Positions 1-6,963 of a stretch of DNA of 45,791 nucleotides are shown here, in pieces. This DNA is from Candidatus Rokuibacteriota bacterium (GTDB lineage: Bacteria > Methylomirabilota > Methylomirabilia > Rokubacteriales > CSP1-6). Within the stretch, counting starts at the first letter, position 1. The number at the start of each line of letters is the position of its first letter. The position numbers and the translations under genes were made by a program. The notes beneath the pieces were generated by a model. The model made no database searches. It saw only the letters and a program-made list of their open reading frames with translations, and was not told the DNA's origin. The stretch is taken from assembly GCA_016184365.1 (NCBI GenBank), contig JACPCW010000122.1, positions 1-45,791 on the forward strand, given 5' to 3'.

Positions 1-2
1 CG

Positions 3-605
3 CTGGCCGAACGCCGTCAGGCGCGCGCGGAGGGCGGACCGCCGGCGCCCGAGCGCGATGCCGCCACGATCGCCAGCGCCGTGGCGACGCGCGCCGTCAC
101 GATGCTGGCGCCCGGCGTGCCCGGCTTCGCCCGTGCGCTGAACGGGCGTGTGGCCACCGTGTTCCCGAGGTTTTCGGACCTCGCGCCGCGGATCACCATC
201 GAGCCGGAGCTCTGCGACGAGCGCGGGTACCTGACCTCGGCGTTCGGCGCCGCGGGCGTGCAGGTCGACCCGGTGATCGTCGGCATCGAGCCGACACCCG
301 ACGAGATCACGGCGGCCGCCGGGCGCGCGGCGGCGAGCGACGCGACCGTGCTCTTTCTCTTCGACGCGCATCTCTACACGTCGAACCGCGCGCTGCTCGA
401 CGCGGTGCAGTCGCGCGCGCGCGCGCTCGCCGTCGTGCTGCTGCGCGATCCGTACGACGCCGCGCTGCTCGATCCGCGCGCCGTCGGGATCACCGCGTAC
501 GGGTTCCGGAAGTGTCAGCTCGACGCGGTCATCGCGAGGATGTGTTATTCGTGGGGGCCCCGAAATGGCCCCCACACCCCCAGACGCTCGGGCGCCATCG
601 GCTAA
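3..605 (+). CDS. GH3 beta-N-acetylhexosaminidase-like protein, C-terminal part
   Basis: The reading frame is open to the left edge, so this is the 3' part (about 200 residues) of a larger gene. The visible protein resembles the C-terminal alpha/beta domain of long NagZ-type glycoside hydrolase family 3 enzymes: repeated hydrophobic strands, a VLFLFDAHLYT segment and VVLLRDPYDAALL followed by a GITAYGF stretch. The catalytic barrel lies outside the window. Family members remove GlcNAc from cell-wall muropeptides or chitin fragments. The convergent symporter and the BadF-type kinase 2.4 kb away support amino-sugar salvage (inference). The last 17 or so codons (tail WGPRNGPHTPRRSGAIG) lie inside a dispersed double-hairpin repeat, so the natural C-terminus was probably replaced when the repeat arrived. 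The stop overlaps the symporter stop by 3 nt in convergent orientation. Confidence 0.72.
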   Translation: MAERRQARAEGGPPAPERDAATIASAVATRAVTMLAPGVPGFARALNGRVATVFPRFSDLAPRITIEPELCDERGYLTSAFGAAGVQVDPVIVGIEPTPDEITAAAGRAAASDATVLFLFDAHLYTSNRALLDAVQSRARALAVVLLRDPYDAALLDPRAVGITAYGFRKCQLDAVIARMCYSWGPRNGPHTPRRSGAIG

Positions 606-622
606 GCCGGCGTCGCCCTCGA
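551..622 (-). repeat. Dispersed double-hairpin element, copy A
   Basis: Minus-strand orientation, 3' of the symporter gene. Distal hairpin: 9-bp perfect stem 551-559/567-575 with a 7-nt loop that reads ATTTCGG on the minus strand. Proximal hairpin: inner CGGC/GCCG stem around a 3-nt loop with outer GGGCG/CGCCC arms. It contains the stop codons of both convergent genes. Related copies are at 2.2, 3.9, 27.8-27.9 and 31.3 kb. Confidence 0.85.
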
Positions 623-2155
623 CGACCCGCCGCGACGCACCGCGAACAGCGGGGACAGCGCCAGTGCCAGCAGCATCGTTCCCGCCGTTCCCACGATCAC
701 CAGCCACGACCACGCGATCGAATCCGGCGCGTCGGCCCAGCCGACCGTGCGCAGCACCACGCCGAGCAGCTTCTTCTCCGACAACACCAGCAGGCCGAAG
801 TTGAACGCCGCCATGGTGATCATCGCGACGACGTTCGCGACATCAGCGATGCGCCGGCGCGTCATGAGCCCGAGCAGGAAGACGCCGAGCAGCGACCCGA
901 ACGGCACCCCGGCGATCTTGAAGACCAGCCACAGGAACTGGTCGAAGAACGAAAACCCGTACGCGAGCAGGCCGAGGATGACGCCGAAGACGACGACGCT
1001 CACGCGCGAGACGTACAGGTAATGACGCTCCGGGCGGCCGCGCACGAGCAGCGGCCGATAGATGTCCGTCACGAACGATGCGGCGAGCGATCCGAGTGGT
1101 GAGTCGATCGACGCGAGCACGATCGCGGCGAGCATGAGGCCGCGCAACACGGGCGGCATCACCTCGCGCACGAAGTGCGGCAGGATCTCGTCCGGGCGGG
1201 AGACGGGCAAGCCCGACTGCTGCGCGTAGAACGTGTAGATCGTGACGCCGAGGCCGAGGTAGATGACGAGCGTCACGAACGTGCCGAGCGCCGTCAGCAT
1301 GAGGGTGCGCTGGCTCTGGCGCCGCGTCTCGACGGTCAGGAGCCGCTGCATCAGGTCGTGGTCGGTGCCGAACGCGGCCATCGACCCGATCACTCCGTTC
1401 AGCACCGCCACCCACACGATGTTCGGCTCGGTCAGGACGCGCCGCAGGAAGTGCGGATCGTCCAGCGCGGGCCCCCAGTTCACGAGGTTCAGGCGGCCCG
1501 CCGCGCCCGCCATGTCGACGACGGCCGACCATCCGCCGTCGATGCGCGACAGCGCGAAGCCGAGCGTCACCGCACCGGCGCCGAGGAACATGAGCGCCTG
1601 GAACACGTTCGTCCAGATGACGGCCTTCACGCCGCCCGTCGCGATGTAGACGATCGACACCACGACGAACACGGCGATCGTGGGCACGAGCGGCCATCCC
1701 ATGAGGAGCGCCACGGCGACGGCCGGGACCGTGAGCCGTACGCCCGAACCCGCGAGCCGTGTGACGAAGAAGAAGACCGAGCTCGCCACCTGCGTGGCGC
1801 GGCCGAACCGGTGCTCCAGGAATTCGTAGATGGTCGTGACGTCGTGCCGGTAGAACGCGGGGATGAACAGGAACGCGACGGCCACCTTCGCGAGGCTCGA
1901 GCCGACGAAGAACTGGAAGTACTCGAGATTCTCGCGGTAGGCGGTGGCCGGCACCGAGATGATCGTGACGGCGCTGATCTCGGTCGCGAGAAAGCTGAGG
2001 CACGCCGCCCACCACGGCACACGGCGGCGCGCGAGGAAGAAGTCGACCGTGTCGTGCTGCTGGCGTGTGAACGCGACGCCGATGCCGAGCAGAACCGCGA
2101 GCGCCGCGACGACGACCGCGTAATCCGGCCAGGTCAGGGACGAGGCGCCCGGCAC
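602..2155 (-). CDS. Sodium:solute symporter (SSS family)
   Basis: A 517-residue integral membrane protein of the SSS (PF00474) family, the normal length for the group, with about 13 hydrophobic helices. Landmarks include the substrate-domain segment SFLATEISAVTIISVPATAY after helix 1 and GGVKAVIWTNVFQALMF, typical of SSS helix 5. It should couple sodium entry to uptake of a small solute across the inner membrane; the substrate cannot be read from sequence. Its neighbours (GH3 glycosidase, BadF-type kinase) suggest an amino sugar. The GTG start at 2155 has no Shine-Dalgarno but lies 6 nt after a TAAACT hexamer, so the message is probably leaderless. The stop lies inside repeat copy A. Confidence 0.9.
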   Translation of the reverse strand: MPGASSLTWPDYAVVVAALAVLLGIGVAFTRQQHDTVDFFLARRRVPWWAACLSFLATEISAVTIISVPATAYRENLEYFQFFVGSSLAKVAVAFLFIPAFYRHDVTTIYEFLEHRFGRATQVASSVFFFVTRLAGSGVRLTVPAVAVALLMGWPLVPTIAVFVVVSIVYIATGGVKAVIWTNVFQALMFLGAGAVTLGFALSRIDGGWSAVVDMAGAAGRLNLVNWGPALDDPHFLRRVLTEPNIVWVAVLNGVIGSMAAFGTDHDLMQRLLTVETRRQSQRTLMLTALGTFVTLVIYLGLGVTIYTFYAQQSGLPVSRPDEILPHFVREVMPPVLRGLMLAAIVLASIDSPLGSLAASFVTDIYRPLLVRGRPERHYLYVSRVSVVVFGVILGLLAYGFSFFDQFLWLVFKIAGVPFGSLLGVFLLGLMTRRRIADVANVVAMITMAAFNFGLLVLSEKKLLGVVLRTVGWADAPDSIAWSWLVIVGTAGTMLLALALSPLFAVRRGGSSRATPA

Positions 2156-2161
2156 GCGGTC

Positions 2162-2167
2162 AGTTTA
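2162..2167 (-). promoter_or_regulatory. -10 element of the symporter gene (leaderless)
   Basis: TAAACT on the minus strand, followed by 6 nt and the GTG start at 2155. A weak TTAATC hexamer 17 bp upstream lies in the tail of repeat copy B, so the repeat may supply part of this promoter. Confidence 0.5.
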
Positions 2168-2172
2168 ATCGA

Positions 2173-2267
2173 GATGGGGGCCCCGATTAATGAGGATGGG
2201 GGCCCCGATATGGCCCCCAAACCCCCAGACGCTCGGCACGCCCCGGCGAAGCCGTGGCGTGCCTCGA
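2173..2267 (-). repeat. Dispersed double-hairpin element, copy B, with an extra half hairpin
   Basis: Minus-strand orientation, 3' of the MlaC-like gene. Distal hairpin: TGGGGGCC/GGCCCCCA (2197-2204/2212-2219) with a 7-nt loop reading ATATCGG on the minus strand. Proximal hairpin: outer arms 2235-2242/2256-2263 (GGCACGCC/GGCGTGCC) and inner CGGC/GCCG around GAA (TTC on the minus strand). A second copy of one distal arm at 2173-2189 suggests partial duplication. Confidence 0.85.
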
Positions 2268-2275
2268 ATCACCGC

Positions 2276-2917
2276 TCAGGGCTTGGCCGGCGGCTCGGGA
2301 CGATCCGTGCGGCGCGCGAGCGCGTCGACCTCGATCCGCTTCTTGCGCATGCGCTCGACGAGCGACACGTACGACGCCTGCCGGATGATGCGGCTGAACT
2401 CGCTCCGGTACGTCGCCACGAAGCTCACGCCGTCGACGGAGATGTCGAACACGCGCCACTTGCCGCCGTCCAGGTGCAGGCGGTAGTCGAGCGTGGTCTC
2501 CGCGCGCCGCCGCGTCATCACGCGCGAGCGCACCGTGGCGTAGTTGCCGTCGATGATTTCGTTCGGATACGTGATCTTCTCGCCGGCGTACCGCTCGATC
2601 CGCGCGACGTACGTCCGCTCCAGGAGATCGGTGAAGAGCGCGACGAATTCGGTCTGCTCGGCCTTCGACCGTCCGGCCCAGTGACGGGACAGCGCGCGCC
2701 GCGCCATCTCGTCGAAATCGAAGATCTCCGACGCGATCCGCCGCATCTCCGCGCGCCGCCGATCCGTCATATCCGAGCGCGTCATGCGGTCGGTATCGTC
2801 GGATTCGGAGGCGACGGTGAGGACCCGCGTGACGGCCGTCTGAACGACGTCCCGCGGTGACATCGCGCCCGCTGCCGCAGCCGCGACCAGGAGCCAGGCG
2901 GCGATTCCCTTCCCCAT
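2276..2917 (-). CDS. mlaC: MlaC-type phospholipid-binding periplasmic protein
   Basis: A 213-residue MlaC/Ttg2D (PF05494) protein. An N-terminal signal (MGKGIAAWLLVAAAAAGAM) is followed by a helical region with FDFDEMARRALSRHW, then LFTDLLERTYVARIERYAGEKI and a beta-rich C-terminal part with LDYRLHLDGGKWRVFDISVDG and FSRIIR, the standard layout of the family. MlaC carries lipids between the outer membrane and an inner-membrane ABC complex, so this organism is probably diderm. No MlaD/E/F genes are adjacent; it stands alone. I chose ATG 2917, which begins the signal peptide and has GGAAG about 10 nt upstream; a GTG at 2938 is possible. Repeat copy B begins just after the stop. Confidence 0.85.
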   Translation of the reverse strand: MGKGIAAWLLVAAAAAGAMSPRDVVQTAVTRVLTVASESDDTDRMTRSDMTDRRRAEMRRIASEIFDFDEMARRALSRHWAGRSKAEQTEFVALFTDLLERTYVARIERYAGEKITYPNEIIDGNYATVRSRVMTRRRAETTLDYRLHLDGGKWRVFDISVDGVSFVATYRSEFSRIIRQASYVSLVERMRKKRIEVDALARRTDRPEPPAKP

Positions 2918-3018
2918 AGTGACCGGTTCTTCCAGCACGAGCTATGCCACCTTGGAACGCTGCTAAACCGCCGTTTTCGCGATCAGCGGCGCACCGGTGA
3001 CGAGCCATAATGTCACGC

Positions 3019-3975
3019 ATGTCAGCCACGGTGCCCCGGGCGTCGGCAGCGGGACGGAGGCGACCGCTTGTGCATCGCCGCGTCGTCGCAGGCGTCGACG
3101 TCGGTGCGACGTGGATCCGGGTGGCCGTTCTCGACGGATCTGGTCGTGCGCAGGTTGTCACACGACCGGCCCGGGACGTACCCGAACTCAGCAAAGTTTT
3201 ACTCAGGGCGCTGGCAGGCCGTACCGGCAGGCCATGCAGGCTCGACGCGCTGGTCGTCGCGTCGCGAGGCGTGTGGACGACCGCCGAGCGGCAGCGCATC
3301 GCGCGCCGGCTGCGTGGAATCGCGACGCGGATCGACGTGTTGTCCGACGCGCAGGCCGCGGCGCTCGGCGCGCTCGGCGGTCGCGCCGGCGTGCTCGTGC
3401 TGTCGGGCACGGGGTCGATCGTGCTCGGCCGGAACGCGCGCGGACGATGGGCGCGCGCCGGCGGTCTTGGGCCGCTGCTCGGCGACGAAGGCTCGGGATT
3501 CTGGCTCGGACGTGAGTGGCTGCGTGCAACGACCGACGGCGAAGACTTCATGCCGGCGCGCCGGCTCGTGCAATCGCCGAATCCCGTCGCGCGCATCGCG
3601 GCGCTCGCGCCGGCGGTCATCCGACGCGCGCGGCGCGGCGATCGGCGCGCGCGCGCGATCGTCGCGGACGCGCAGCGACATCTCGCGGCGTTCACCGCGG
3701 ACGTCGCGCGGCGGCTCGCGTTGACGCAGCCGATCGACGTGAGCTGGGCCGGCCGCGTGATCGGCGACGCGTGGTTCCGGCGCGGCGTCGCGCGTGCGCT
3801 CGCGCGAACGGGCGTGAGCGGGCGCTGGCACGCGCCGGTCGAGGCACCGGTGATGGCGGCGGCGCGGCTGGCGCAGACACTGGCAACGCGAGATCGAGGA
3901 CCGGCACGGCTTCGCCGCGCCGGTTCCGAACGTTGGGGGTCTGGGGGCCATGTCGGGGCCCCCAGTTCGAGATGA
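3019..3975 (+). CDS. BadF/BadG/BcrA-type sugar kinase (N-acetylglucosamine kinase-like)
   Basis: About 318 residues of the BadF/BadG/BcrA/BcrD ATPase family (PF01869), actin-like ATPase fold. The phosphate-1 motif is VAGVDVGATWIRVAVLD near the start, the phosphate-2 region LVLSGTGSIVLGRN, and GGLGPLLGDEGSGFWLGREWL is the diagnostic segment of GlcNAc/MurNAc kinases such as NagK and MurK. It should phosphorylate an amino sugar in the cytoplasm, consistent with the nearby GH3 enzyme and symporter. ATG 3019 lies 7 nt after CATAAT (3006-3011), so a leaderless start is preferred over the ATG at 3010 that overlaps the hexamer. The last ~26 residues are encoded by repeat copy C and are probably not part of the fold. 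Confidence 0.8.
   Translation: MSATVPRASAAGRRRPLVHRRVVAGVDVGATWIRVAVLDGSGRAQVVTRPARDVPELSKVLLRALAGRTGRPCRLDALVVASRGVWTTAERQRIARRLRGIATRIDVLSDAQAAALGALGGRAGVLVLSGTGSIVLGRNARGRWARAGGLGPLLGDEGSGFWLGREWLRATTDGEDFMPARRLVQSPNPVARIAALAPAVIRRARRGDRRARAIVADAQRHLAAFTADVARRLALTQPIDVSWAGRVIGDAWFRRGVARALARTGVSGRWHAPVEAPVMAAARLAQTLATRDRGPARLRRAGSERWGSGGHVGAPSSR
3894..3965 (+). repeat. Dispersed double-hairpin element, copy C
   Basis: Plus orientation, overlapping the 3' end of the kinase gene. Proximal hairpin: CCGGC/GCCGG (3901-3905/3919-3923) with inner CGGC-TTC-GCCG. Distal hairpin: 9-bp stem 3941-3949/3957-3965, loop ATGTCGG. Confidence 0.88.
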
Positions 3976-4373
3976 AACGGCGGTTGATCGTCACCGTGTG
4001 TCCGCGCGAGCCCGGCGAGGTCGTCATACCGGTCGAGCGCGGCGGCCGGCCGGAGGTCCTGAACGCGGCCACGATCCTCGAGCGTCTCCGCACGCTCATC
4101 GCGCGCCGTGGCCTCGAGGCACGCGTGCGGGTGCAGCAGGCGTGCGCCGGAGGGTGCGCGGGGGACGGTCCGAACGTGAGCGTCGCGATTCTCACGATGC
4201 CGGCGCCCGGTGCGCCTCCGGACAACGTCGCGATCGCGTGGCGCACGTACGTGGCGTCGCTGCCGACCCTCGACTGCCTCGCGCGCGTGCTCGACGACAA
4301 TCTCGGCGACGACGACGCGCCGGTCAGGCGGCGACGCGCCGCCGCACGACGAGCCACGCGGCCGGCCCGGTAA
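3972..4373 (+). CDS. Small cysteine-containing protein, DUF1636/[2Fe-2S] ferredoxin-like
   Basis: A 133-residue protein starting MKRRLIVTVCPREPGE. Cysteines fall at about 10, 58, 62 and 102; the QACAGGCAG segment after a strand-helix unit resembles the thioredoxin-like [2Fe-2S] or DUF1636 metal-binding families, but no catalytic motif is visible. Function unknown; a metal- or cluster-binding role is inference. ATG 3972 lies directly after repeat copy C and has no clear Shine-Dalgarno. The last 50 nt overlap the 3' end of the convergent APC permease gene, and the tail (RRRRAAARRATRPAR) is very basic, perhaps a read-through extension. Confidence 0.6.
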   Translation: MKRRLIVTVCPREPGEVVIPVERGGRPEVLNAATILERLRTLIARRGLEARVRVQQACAGGCAGDGPNVSVAILTMPAPGAPPDNVAIAWRTYVASLPTLDCLARVLDDNLGDDDAPVRRRRAAARRATRPAR

Positions 4374-5634
4374 GCGCGGCGATCACGCCCGCGAGCGTGT
4401 TCGCCCAGCCGGCCGTCGCCATCGCGACCAGCGCGAGAATCGCCGGCAGCACCGCGACGATCACCGCGCCCGCGGATCCGCCGGGCACGCGCCACGGCCG
4501 CGGCAGATCGGGCGCGGCACGACGGAGCCGGAGGAATGCCGCGAGCTCGATCAGCAGCGCGAGCGAATAGAGCCACACGTTCAGGACGATCAGCTCCTTG
4601 AACGAAAACGCCGCGAACGCCGCGTAGCACAGCGCGGACACGACGACCGCGCGCCACGGCGTGCCCGTGCTCGCCGACAGCACGCCGAGCGCGCGCGGCA
4701 TCATTCCGTCGCGGGCGAGCACGAACGGGAGGCGCGAGTTCGTGAGCAGCAGCGACATGAAGAGGCCCGCCGTGCTGATCACGGCACCGGCCGCCACGGC
4801 ATGGCCGAGCCAGGCGCCGCCCACGCCCGCCGCGATGACGGGCAGCGTTCCCGTGTCCCAGTCGCCCCACGCCGTGGCGCCGCTCGCGAGTCCGACCGCG
4901 ACGGGCAGCACGTACGCGAGCGCGATCAACGGCAGCGTCGCGAGCTGCGCGCGGACGAACGCCCGCTCGGGCTGCTTCGTCTCACCGAGCACCGTCGACG
5001 CCGTGTCCCAACCCGAGTAGTTCCACATGACGACCGCGAGCCCGAGCCCGAGGGTGGCGGCGACGCTGCCGCTGTCCGGCGCAAACGGCTGCCACGGCAC
5101 GCGCGCTGGCACGAACGCGCCGATGACGACGAACAGCGCGATGGGAACGAGCGCGAGGATCGCGAGCACGACCGCGGCGAGCCCGACCGGCCGCACGCCG
5201 GCGAGATTGAGGCCCGTCAGGACGACGATGAACGCGAGCGCCAGGACCCAGCGCTCGAGCGCGCCCATGTCCGGGCGCCAGAATTTCAGGTACTCGACGA
5301 AGAGCGCCGGGTACACGGCGACGTCGACGAAGCTGTCGATCCAGCTCCACCAGCCGACCTGGAAGCTCCAGAACGGACCGAACGCGCGGCGCACCCACGT
5401 GATGTACCCGCCTTCGTCCGGCATCGCGGCCGCGAGCTCCGACATCACGAGCGCGACCGGCAGACTCCAGATGAACGGCGTGACGACCAGCAGGAGCAGC
5501 GTCAGCCCCGGGCCGAAGGCCGGCACCGTGTCCTCGATGCCGTAGGGGCCGCCGCTGACGTTGAAGAAGACGATGGCGGCGAGCGGGACGAGACCGAGAC
5601 CGCGCCGGAGCACTTCCGGCGCTGCGACGCTCAC
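4324..5634 (-). CDS. APC-superfamily amino acid permease
   Basis: A 436-residue amino acid-polyamine-organocation permease with about 12 membrane helices. The first helix region contains FFNVSGGPYGIEDTVPAFGPG, matching the unwound GSGIG-like helix 1 of APC/AdiC-LAT transporters; MPDEGGYITWVRRAFGPFW is the conserved segment after helix 2. It imports or exchanges an amino acid or related amine; the substrate is not identifiable. The GTG start at 5634 overlaps the stop of the 73-aa gene (GTGA), so translation is coupled. It is the third gene of the Ldh-dehydrogenase operon, suggesting uptake or export of that enzyme's substrate or product (inference). Confidence 0.85.
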   Translation of the reverse strand: MSVAAPEVLRRGLGLVPLAAIVFFNVSGGPYGIEDTVPAFGPGLTLLLLVVTPFIWSLPVALVMSELAAAMPDEGGYITWVRRAFGPFWSFQVGWWSWIDSFVDVAVYPALFVEYLKFWRPDMGALERWVLALAFIVVLTGLNLAGVRPVGLAAVVLAILALVPIALFVVIGAFVPARVPWQPFAPDSGSVAATLGLGLAVVMWNYSGWDTASTVLGETKQPERAFVRAQLATLPLIALAYVLPVAVGLASGATAWGDWDTGTLPVIAAGVGGAWLGHAVAAGAVISTAGLFMSLLLTNSRLPFVLARDGMMPRALGVLSASTGTPWRAVVVSALCYAAFAAFSFKELIVLNVWLYSLALLIELAAFLRLRRAAPDLPRPWRVPGGSAGAVIVAVLPAILALVAMATAGWANTLAGVIAALTGPAAWLVVRRRVAA

Positions 5635-5852
5635 GTCCGCGCGGCGGCGATCAGCGCCGGAAGCTCCTTGAGCCACTCGTCGAACGACCGCTCGGCCTCG
5701 ACGGTGATCTCGAACTTGCCGTTCGGCAGCCGGCGCACTTGGCCCGGCGACGCGGTGCCGAGCGGGATGACGAGGTGCTCGCGGTGGATGCCGAGCGCAT
5801 CGGTGATCTCGAAGATCGCGTCGATCTCCTTCATGGTGACGACGTCGAGCAT
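5631..5852 (-). CDS. 73-residue protein of unknown function
   Basis: Short reading frame MLDVVTMKEIDAIFEITDAL... packed exactly between the Ldh-family gene (zero-nucleotide gap) and the APC permease (4-nt GTGA overlap). That packing and the acidic/hydrophobic composition argue that it is real. Predicted alpha-beta content: a helix at 5-18, the strand-like HLVIPLG and GKFEITVEA segments, and a C-terminal helix with SFDEWLKELPALIAA. I do not recognise the family. An internal ATG (residue 7) could be the start. Given its position it may bind the metabolite handled by its neighbours (inference). Confidence 0.6.
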   Translation of the reverse strand: MLDVVTMKEIDAIFEITDALGIHREHLVIPLGTASPGQVRRLPNGKFEITVEAERSFDEWLKELPALIAAART

Positions 5853-6899
5853 TCAGCGGACCCCCGGCGGCGTGACGCCGACCTCGGCCGCGCACTCGGC
5901 CAGCTGGCGCCACGTCTCGTCTTCGACCGGCACGCCATGCGCGCGCCGCTCGCGGCTCGTGCGCTCTTCCGGCTCGCCGGGAATGAGGATCTCCTTCGCG
6001 CCCGTGGCGAGCGGCGCCGACCGCACGAAGTCGAACACGCGCGCGACCTCGGCATGGAAATCCGCGGGCGGCACGAACTGCGACACGTCGATGCACATCA
6101 TGAGCGTGCCGTTCTGCACCGCGCCGCGCTCGGGACGTGCGGCGCCGGTGCCGGAGAGAATGCCGGCGAGGACCTCGATCGCGAGCGACAGGCCGTAGCC
6201 CTTGTGCTGGCCCATGGTGAGCAGCGAGCCGACCGGATCGCCGTAGTACTCGCGCGGATCGGTCGACGGCGCGCCGGCGGCGTTCTGCATGATGCCCGGC
6301 GGCACCGCTTCGCCGCGCGCGTACTTCACCTTCAGCTTGCCTTCGGCCCAGACGCTCGTGGCGAAGTCGAGCGACATCGCGACGGTGCCGTTCGGACCGG
6401 GAATGCCGACGGCATGCGGGTTCGTCCCGAGCCGGCGTGCGGCCCCGCCGGTCGGCGCGACGTTCAGCGCCATCGGCGCGTTCACCCACACCATCCCGAT
6501 GAGGCCGGCGGCCGCCGCGATCTCGGCGTAGTCGGCGAGCCGCCCGACGTGATTCGTCCGCCGCAGCGTCACCGCCGAGAGGCCCTGCGCGGTCGCCTTC
6601 TCGATCGCGATCGCGATACCGCGCCGGGCGACGACCTGTCCGAAGCCGAGATCGCCGTCGACGCGCGCGATGGTCGGCGTCTCGTACTCGACCTGGATCT
6701 TCGGCCGCGGGTTCGTCTCGCCGGCTTTCAGCGAGCGGACGTAATGCGGGACGCGGATGACGCCGTGCGAGTCATGACCGCGCAGGTTGGCGCGGACGAG
6801 CATGGCGGCGACCCACGTCGCGTCGTCCGCCGGCGTGTTCCATCCGACGAAGGTGTCGCGGACGAGTCGCTCGAGCGCGTCGGGCGGGATGTTCGGCAT
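5853..6899 (-). CDS. Ldh-family oxidoreductase (malate/L-lactate/ureidoglycolate dehydrogenase type)
   Basis: A 348-residue NAD(P)-dependent 2-hydroxyacid dehydrogenase of the Ldh_2 (PF02615) family, unrelated to classical Rossmann LDH. Motifs: LRGHDSHGVIRVPHYV with the conserved histidine near residue 48, VTLRRTNHVGRLADYAEIAA, MALNVAPTGGAARRLGTNPHAVGIPG and GQHKGYGLSLAIEVLAG. The enzyme interconverts 2-hydroxy and 2-keto acids in the cytoplasm; members use malate, lactate, sulfolactate or ureidoglycolate, and the substrate here is undetermined. GAGGAGAG sits about 7 nt before the ATG. It leads the operon with the 73-aa protein and the APC permease, and is divergent from the molybdenum subunit gene. 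Confidence 0.9.
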   Translation of the reverse strand: MPNIPPDALERLVRDTFVGWNTPADDATWVAAMLVRANLRGHDSHGVIRVPHYVRSLKAGETNPRPKIQVEYETPTIARVDGDLGFGQVVARRGIAIAIEKATAQGLSAVTLRRTNHVGRLADYAEIAAAAGLIGMVWVNAPMALNVAPTGGAARRLGTNPHAVGIPGPNGTVAMSLDFATSVWAEGKLKVKYARGEAVPPGIMQNAAGAPSTDPREYYGDPVGSLLTMGQHKGYGLSLAIEVLAGILSGTGAARPERGAVQNGTLMMCIDVSQFVPPADFHAEVARVFDFVRSAPLATGAKEILIPGEPEERTSRERRAHGVPVEDETWRQLAECAAEVGVTPPGVR

Positions 6900-6963
6900 C
6901 GCAGGCGCTCTCCTCGGGACCGGTGTAGTTTTTCCGGCTAGAGCCTAACACCAGGAGGACCGG

